Part shown: positions 21,809 to 25,474 of the stretch, in pieces
Position numbering within the stretch: the stretch's first letter is position 1
Layout: every line of letters begins with the position of its first letter
Assembly (NCBI GenBank): GCA_035560415.1
Contig: DATMZG010000123.1
Location: 1-25,474 of the forward strand
Length of the DNA: 25,474 nt
Reading direction: 5' to 3'
DNA from: DATMXT01 sp035560415
GTDB taxonomy: Bacteria; Bacillota; Clostridia; Oscillospirales; Feifaniaceae
The notes under the pieces: generated by a model
Databases searched by the model: none
The model's input: only the letters and a program-made list of their open reading frames with translations
Told to the model about the DNA's origin: nothing
Made by a program: the position numbers and the translations under genes

Positions 21809-21906
21809 GTGATTCCCTCCTTATCTTGGTTGTCCCTCGAGAGATTTTATTCCCTACCCGCTGCGCATAGAACAAGCGTGTGTTATCCCCTTGTGCGATT
21901 TATAAG

Positions 21907-22008
21907 AAAAGCGCCTGCCGCTAAATTGCGGCAGGCGCTTTTCCGCCTGTCGGAAAAATTATTTTTCGACAGGCGGATTTTCCCGGCTTTTCGAAAGGCC
22001 GAGGAAAT
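21907..22008. repeat. Three abutting hairpins (composite palindromic repeat, copy B)
   Basis: Hairpin 1 (21907-21942) has a perfect 15-bp stem, aaaagcgcctgccgc, around taaatt. Hairpin 2 (21943-21976) has a 14-bp stem with one G-T pair, ccgcctgtcg with cgacaggcgg at its base. Hairpin 3 (21977-22008) has an 11-bp stem with one G-T pair and one mismatch. They touch without spacer, as in copy A at 28-121. Hairpins 2 and 3 align with copy A read on the minus strand, at equal or near-equal length. Confidence 0.85.
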
Positions 22009-22018
22009 CCATTAAAAT

Positions 22019-22133
22019 CCTTATTTTTAAACGCGTTCAAAAATAAGGCAAATAAATGCCGCCCGCCAGCGCGAATTCATTTCGCGCGGAAAGGGCACCA
22101 ATTACTTGGCGGAAAACCCGTAGGTTTTTCGCC
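22019..22133. repeat. Hairpins 4 to 6 of the array
   Basis: Hairpin 4 (22019-22048) has the stem ccttattttt/aaaaataagg around an AACGCGTT core. Hairpin 5 (22057-22097) has an inner stem gcgcgaa/ttcgcgc and an outer tgcc/ggca. Hairpin 6 (22108-22133) has an 11-bp stem, ggcggaaaacc with ggtttttcgcc, including one G-T pair. Short A/T-rich spacers of 8-10 nt separate them. The whole stretch 21809-22213 contains no gene. Confidence 0.75.
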
Positions 22134-22138
22134 ACCCT

Positions 22139-22176
22139 CAAAAGCGCCTGCCGTAATTAAACGGCAGGCGCTTTTG
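22139..22176 (-). terminator. Hairpin 7 of the array, likely terminator of yajC
   Basis: A 16-bp perfect stem, caaaagcgcctgccgt, around aattaa, flanked by ccacc and ggtgg, which extend the pairing. It begins 37 bp past the yajC stop on the minus strand. Its stem is nearly the same as that of hairpin 1 (21907-21942), so the two palindromes bound the array. The T-run after the GC stem is only four long. Confidence 0.7.
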
Positions 22177-22213
22177 GGTGGTGCAATGTGTGATTAGATG
22201 GGTGACGCGGCAT

Positions 22214-22504
22214 TTACTGCGCAGCTGCGTCTCTTGATTCCTTGGCCTGAATGCCCCAGCGCATGATGCGCAGGCGGGTCTTTTCAGTTCCGGTCTCAAT
22301 TGTGATGGCGTCGTCTTTAATGTTGACAACGCGGCCGATAATCCCGCCGATTGTCACGACGCGGTCGCCAATCTGAAGGTCGGCTCGCATTTCGGAAACC
22401 GCCTTCTCTTTCTTCTTCTGCGGAACGATCATGAAAAAGTACATGATTCCAAGCGTGAGGATGATGATACCAAAGCTGCCGAAATTTCCAAGTGTGCTAG
22501 GCAT
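22214..22504 (-). CDS. yajC: Preprotein translocase accessory subunit YajC
   Basis: The small membrane partner of SecDF, 96 residues. One transmembrane helix (about 12-29) is followed by the family core VPQKKKEKAVSEMRADLQIGDRVVTIGGIIGRVV and a short beta-rich tail. AAAGGAG lies 8 bases before the ATG. secD and secF are not in the window. Confidence 0.94.
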   Translation of the reverse strand: MPSTLGNFGSFGIIILTLGIMYFFMIVPQKKKEKAVSEMRADLQIGDRVVTIGGIIGRVVNIKDDAITIETGTEKTRLRIMRWGIQAKESRDAAAQ

Positions 22505-22582
22505 TGTCGGGACTCCTTTGTCGTAATTTTTATGATTTTAATGTATCATACCCATTTGGAGCAATTTGAATATGCTTTTTGG

Positions 22583-23365
22583 CTACTGGCCGCTGTTTAA
22601 GCGGACGTGCCGCTCCAGACGCTCATTTCCATACGTGAAACTGTCAAGCAAAAAGCCGATTCCGCCGAACGTCGGCGTGAAATAGTTGTTCTCGGGATTG
22701 AAGAAGACCGTTTCTTTTTTGAGGCCTGCGTTAATTGAGGCAAAGCGCGCCTGCCCGGCCTCCGGCTCCCATTCATAGACGTAGCAGGTCTTGACGGCTC
22801 CTGTTTCAAGCACCGTCTCATCCATGCCGTCGCCGTCGAGGTCGACACTTGTGGCGACGCCCGCAATTTCAAGAAGCGATACCGGTACGCCGTCTTCGCC
22901 TATTTGAATGAGTTTCGTGTCCCCGGAATACTCGAGCGCGGCCGAATAGACGTAGTATTCGCCCACATTGCCCTCACTGTCGATTTTGACGGGCGTGAGC
23001 GAACAGCTGTCCGAGGACTCGACGGTGCCGAGCTTAAACAGCTTGCCGCCCACTTCGCAAAATGCCGCCGTCTCCCCACCCCTCTGCGGGGTTGTGCCGA
23101 AGCGCACCGTGTCGCTGACAGGCTCCCCTTCCGCCGTAAAGCTCGTGTCCACAATTGCCGCAAGCGGCTCCTGTGTGAACGGGGCGGCCGTGAAGTCGAG
23201 CGAGATGGGCCACTTCAGAAAAGAGACGGTCAAAACCACGCCCAAAACGAGCGTAATTATGGTTGTCCGCAAGGACGATTTGCGCTCGCGCTCGGCGCTC
23301 TCCCTTTTCTGCATTTCGGCCTGCGCGGTGCGGCTGTATTTTTTTTTCTTTCTTGCGGTGGGCAT
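22583..23365 (-). CDS. Unknown single-pass membrane protein with an extracytoplasmic domain
   Basis: I do not recognise this 260-residue protein. A very basic N-terminus (MPTARKKKKYSR) and a charged helix lead to one transmembrane segment (about 34-51); the rest, about 205 residues, would lie outside. Residues 175-183, DLDGDGMDE, look like a calcium-binding loop of the kind found in FG-GAP/beta-propeller repeats, and the surrounding sequence is beta-rich. Three cysteines lie in the outer part. It is 78 bp upstream of yajC and probably shares its transcript. The ribosome binding site is weak, with GACGGGG about 13 bases before the ATG. The protein is transcribed from a good promoter, so it is likely real. 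Confidence 0.78.
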   Translation of the reverse strand: MPTARKKKKYSRTAQAEMQKRESAERERKSSLRTTIITLVLGVVLTVSFLKWPISLDFTAAPFTQEPLAAIVDTSFTAEGEPVSDTVRFGTTPQRGGETAAFCEVGGKLFKLGTVESSDSCSLTPVKIDSEGNVGEYYVYSAALEYSGDTKLIQIGEDGVPVSLLEIAGVATSVDLDGDGMDETVLETGAVKTCYVYEWEPEAGQARFASINAGLKKETVFFNPENNYFTPTFGGIGFLLDSFTYGNERLERHVRLNSGQ

Positions 23366-23414
23366 AGAATCATTACCCCGTCCTTACTGCGCTCTCGCGT
23401 TTGTTACAAAGATT

Positions 23415-23443
23415 ATTGTAGCATATAATAATTGCGGATGCAA
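23415..23443 (-). promoter_or_regulatory. Promoter for the unknown membrane protein and yajC
   Basis: On the minus strand, TTGCAT (23443-23438), a 17-bp spacer and TACAAT (23420-23415), with TG one base before the second box (extended form). Confidence 0.75.
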
Positions 23444-23472
23444 CAATTGAAAATTTAAGACGCTACTCACGA

Positions 23473-23500
23473 TTGACAGAATTTACTTTAGGAGTATACT
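23473..23500 (+). promoter_or_regulatory. Sigma-A-type promoter for the Mrp/NBP35 gene
   Basis: TTGACA (23473-23478), a 16-bp spacer and TATACT (23495-23500), with the gene's AAAGGAGG at 23513-23520. The leader is therefore very short, about 25 nt. It is divergent from the promoter at 23415-23443. Confidence 0.85.
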
Positions 23501-23530
23501 GAAAACTACGTAAAAGGAGGTATTCAGACT

Positions 23531-24358
23531 ATGGCAAATGAGTGCACACATGATTGTTCCACCTGCACGCTGCACTGTGCCGATAGAAAAGAAGTGCCGG
23601 GGACGCTGCTTGCCCCCTGCAACAAGGCGTCCAAAATCGGGAAGGTGATCGGGGTCGTCAGCGGAAAGGGCGGCGTCGGAAAGAGCCTTGTCACGTCGCT
23701 CCTCGCCGTTGCGACAGCGAAAAAGGGCTATCGAACCGCCATTCTTGACGCCGACATCACAGGGCCCTCCATTCCGGCGGCCTTTGGCATCAAGGGCAAG
23801 GCCGAAGCGGGTGAAAACGGCCTGATTCCGGCCAAATCACCGGGCGGAATTTCGGTCATGTCCATCAATTTGCTGCTTGACCATACCGACGACGCGGTGA
23901 TTTGGCGCGGGCCCGTCGTGGCCGGCGCTGTCAAGCAGTTCTGGTCCGACGTGGCCTGGGGCGACGTCGACTATATGTATGTCGACATGCCGCCCGGCAC
24001 CGGCGACGTCGCCCTAACCGTCTTCCAGTCGCTGCCCGTCGACGGCGTCATCGTGGTCTCCACGCCGCAGGACCTTGTCGGCATGATTGTCGAGAAAGCC
24101 GTCAACATGGCCGCGATTATGAAGGTGCCGGTTCTCGCCCTCGTCGAGAACATGAGCAGCTTCCGGTGCCCCGACTGCGGCTCGGTCCACTATATTTACG
24201 GAAAGGGCCACGCGGATGAAATTGCGAAAAAGCACGGTATTCCGGCTGTCTTCCGCCTGCCCATTGAGCCTGAACTGGCACGGCTGACCGACGCCGGCCG
24301 CATTGAAGACGCGAAGACGGAAACCCTTGCCGGGCTTGCCGACACGCTCACGGCCTGA
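23531..24358 (+). CDS. Mrp/NBP35-family ATP-binding iron-sulfur carrier
   Basis: A P-loop ATPase that carries or assembles Fe-S clusters for other proteins. At 275 residues it has a deviant Walker A SGKGGVGKS (44-52), the DADITGPS switch region, MPPGTGD (153-159) and the C-terminal CPDC pair C213/C216, which bridges a cluster between subunits. An added N-terminal Cys cluster (C5, C9, C12, C16), found in many clostridial members, probably binds a second cluster. The ATG is 10 bases after AAAGGAGG. Its 3' end overlaps the converging glycosylase gene by 11 bp. Confidence 0.93.
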   Translation: MANECTHDCSTCTLHCADRKEVPGTLLAPCNKASKIGKVIGVVSGKGGVGKSLVTSLLAVATAKKGYRTAILDADITGPSIPAAFGIKGKAEAGENGLIPAKSPGGISVMSINLLLDHTDDAVIWRGPVVAGAVKQFWSDVAWGDVDYMYVDMPPGTGDVALTVFQSLPVDGVIVVSTPQDLVGMIVEKAVNMAAIMKVPVLALVENMSSFRCPDCGSVHYIYGKGHADEIAKKHGIPAVFRLPIEPELARLTDAGRIEDAKTETLAGLADTLTA

Positions 24359-24827
24359 CCGCGCGCCAGACCCGGACAAGCGCCTCCAGAGAGACGGCGG
24401 CGTTGGCGGGGCTGGTCGACGGAAGCGGTATGATATCGACTCCGGTGAGCGGCCGGACGTGCCTGAGATAGAGCTTCTCGGCCGTCCGGCCGTTTGCGTA
24501 TATGCGGGAGACGGCGCTGCCATCTAAAATGCGCCTGATGTCGTTTGCCGCCACGGCTTTGATACTGGCGTCGCTTGACCCTGTGATCTCACAGGAGGCC
24601 ACAACGTCCCACAGAGCCACTCTGTGGCTCAGCAGGAAGGCTTTTCTCCCCTCTATGTCATCGGGGACGTCCTCGCCGAAAACGCCCGTCAAAACCCGCC
24701 AGAAGCGGTTTTGCGGGTGACCGTAATAAAAGCCGACCTCCCGCGATTTGACCGAGGGCATCGTGCCGAGGATGAGCACCCGTGAGTTTTCGTCATAGAC
24801 CGGCGCAAAGGTGTGCAGCTCTCTCAA
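24348..24827 (-). CDS. DNA-deoxyinosine (hypoxanthine) glycosylase, UDG superfamily
   Basis: Removes hypoxanthine, the deamination product of adenine, from DNA. The 159-residue product has the superfamily motif ILGTMPSVKS near residue 20, FYYGHPQNRFW, ALWDVVASCEITGSSDASI, and the second motif LPSTSPANA, all typical of the clostridial deoxyinosine glycosylase group. The start is TTG at 24827, chosen because AAAGGAGG lies 5 bases before it and the protein then begins as family members do (LRELHTFAPVYD). An ORF that runs on upstream to 25028 is only the ASCH gene in another frame. It lies 43 bp after the ASCH gene and probably shares its transcript. Confidence 0.85.
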   Translation of the reverse strand: MRELHTFAPVYDENSRVLILGTMPSVKSREVGFYYGHPQNRFWRVLTGVFGEDVPDDIEGRKAFLLSHRVALWDVVASCEITGSSDASIKAVAANDIRRILDGSAVSRIYANGRTAEKLYLRHVRPLTGVDIIPLPSTSPANAAVSLEALVRVWRAVRP

Positions 24828-24870
24828 CGGTTCCTCCTTTTGCGGCGGGCGCTTGCCAGCCGACTTTTTT

Positions 24871-25329
24871 TCAGCGGCGCCAGACCACTTTGAAGTCCTC
24901 AAAGACGATGGGCATCTCCGGGGAAAACGCGTAGCCCTCCTGCGCCCCCTCCTCGGTGAAGACGCGGGCGTGGCCCTGCTGCCAGGACTCCAGCGTGTCG
25001 TCCTCCCCTTCCCTTTTGCAGATTTCATAGGTCATCTCATTAAAAGGCATCGTGCGCACCGCCGTCGTCTCAATGACGCAGCGCGGAGCTCCGGCCCAGT
25101 CTGTCACCACCGACAGGTCGCCGGGGCGGGGCGGGCGCTGTCCGGCGGTCTCATATAACGGTAGGCTTGAGGTTGCGGCCGTCTTCTTTCCGTCTAAAAC
25201 AAGCCCGAGCAGGCCATTTGCCAGCTCCTCCGTCATGCAGAAATGAAAGATTTCATAGGGCGCCGTGTCCGGCGGGCGGCCGGTCTTTTGCAGAAAGTCC
25301 TGCCAGAATGCGCTCGTTTCACTGTCCAT
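24871..25329 (-). CDS. ASCH-domain protein
   Basis: A 152-residue protein of the ASCH (PUA-like fold) family, whose members are thought to bind RNA or modified nucleosides; some hydrolyse N4-acetylcytidine. Family motifs are LDGKKTAATSS, PRPGDLSVVTD, CVIETTAVRTMPF, EGEDDTLESW and MPIVFEDFKVVW. The ATG at 25329 is used because an upstream ATG at 25404 lies at or before the promoter; GGGAGG stands 12 bases before it, a long spacing. Together with the downstream glycosylase it suggests a role with modified or damaged bases, which is inference. Confidence 0.85.
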   Translation of the reverse strand: MDSETSAFWQDFLQKTGRPPDTAPYEIFHFCMTEELANGLLGLVLDGKKTAATSSLPLYETAGQRPPRPGDLSVVTDWAGAPRCVIETTAVRTMPFNEMTYEICKREGEDDTLESWQQGHARVFTEEGAQEGYAFSPEMPIVFEDFKVVWRR

Positions 25330-25376
25330 TGAACAAAAATGCCTCCCGAAAAATGTCTCTTTGCATGCTTTTGTCC

Positions 25377-25406
25377 ATTGTATCACGCCTTTTGAGGCCG
25401 GCACAA
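25377..25406 (-). promoter_or_regulatory. Promoter for the ASCH/glycosylase pair
   Basis: On the minus strand, TTGTGC (25406-25401), an 18-bp spacer and TACAAT (25382-25377). It supports the downstream start for the ASCH gene. Nothing further is recognised in 25407-25474, which ends in an AT-rich stretch. Confidence 0.55.
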
Positions 25407-25474
25407 GTGAGGAGCATGACTTTGCGGCCCTCTGTGAGGATAGATTCTGTTATATAAAACAATATATTGTACTC

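Noticed and set aside
21387..21812. Plus-strand 141-residue frame after the orphan promoter
   Set aside because: It is the antisense of the TIGR04086-type gene with Pro/Ala/Ser-rich composition and no ribosome binding site.
22019..22133. The hairpin array as a CRISPR array
   Set aside because: The units differ in sequence and length, are palindromic throughout and have no unique spacers of constant size; no cas gene is present.

Overview
The window looks like chromosomal DNA from a GC-rich, spore-forming Clostridia-type Firmicute, possibly in the Oscillospirales; I cannot fix the genus. The signs are strong AGGAGG ribosome binding sites, a DivIVA protein, a CwlD-like amidase, a SpoIIM-like membrane protein, XerD, a Firmicute-type promoter set, and the order rpmG-secE-nusG-rplK-rplA. 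Coding density is high. No prophage, insertion sequence, tRNA, rRNA or CRISPR array was seen.

Layout. (1) 1-2600: a cluster of abutting hairpins, a cytoplasmic-looking cell-wall amidase, a DivIVA-like coiled coil, a family 4 uracil-DNA glycosylase, and the RNase P RNA gene with its own promoter and terminator. (2) 2559-12656: one tight co-oriented run, probably a single 10-kb operon from a TTGAAA-17-TATAAT promoter. It holds murD, three tandem M42 metallopeptidases, a GNAT protein, a PLP enzyme of the aluminium-resistance/methionine gamma-lyase-like family, ruvC-ruvA-ruvB and glmM. It therefore couples peptidoglycan precursor synthesis (MurD, GlmM) with the whole Holliday-junction resolvasome. 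(3) 12742-15082: rpmG-secE-nusG-rplK-rplA, with a probable L1 operator between rplK and rplA and a strong terminator directly after rplA. (4) 15065-16945: a tyrosine recombinase and an O6-methylguanine-DNA methyltransferase with overlapping divergent start codons, followed by a tiny Cys-rich protein. (5) 16943-21248, minus strand: SpoIIM-like, xerD, cobO, cwlD-like and radA, from a promoter in an unusually AT-rich spacer. (6) 21425-23443, minus strand: an unknown membrane-anchored protein, yajC and a TIGR04086-type membrane protein, with a seven-hairpin array between the last two. (7) 23473-25406: an Mrp/NBP35 ATPase on the plus strand, converging on an ASCH-domain protein and a DNA-deoxyinosine glycosylase.

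The most unusual element is a composite repeat. Three hairpins that touch without spacers lie at 28-121 and, in the opposite orientation, at 21907-22008. The middle hairpin is 34 nt in both copies and shows three compensatory base-pair changes. The second copy extends into a seven-hairpin array bounded by two near-identical palindromes. Other points of interest are a XerD whose catalytic HxxR histidine is Gln, a cluster of TTATGTAA motifs resembling dif half-sites upstream of that xerD, and two strong promoters that do not lead directly into a recognised gene.
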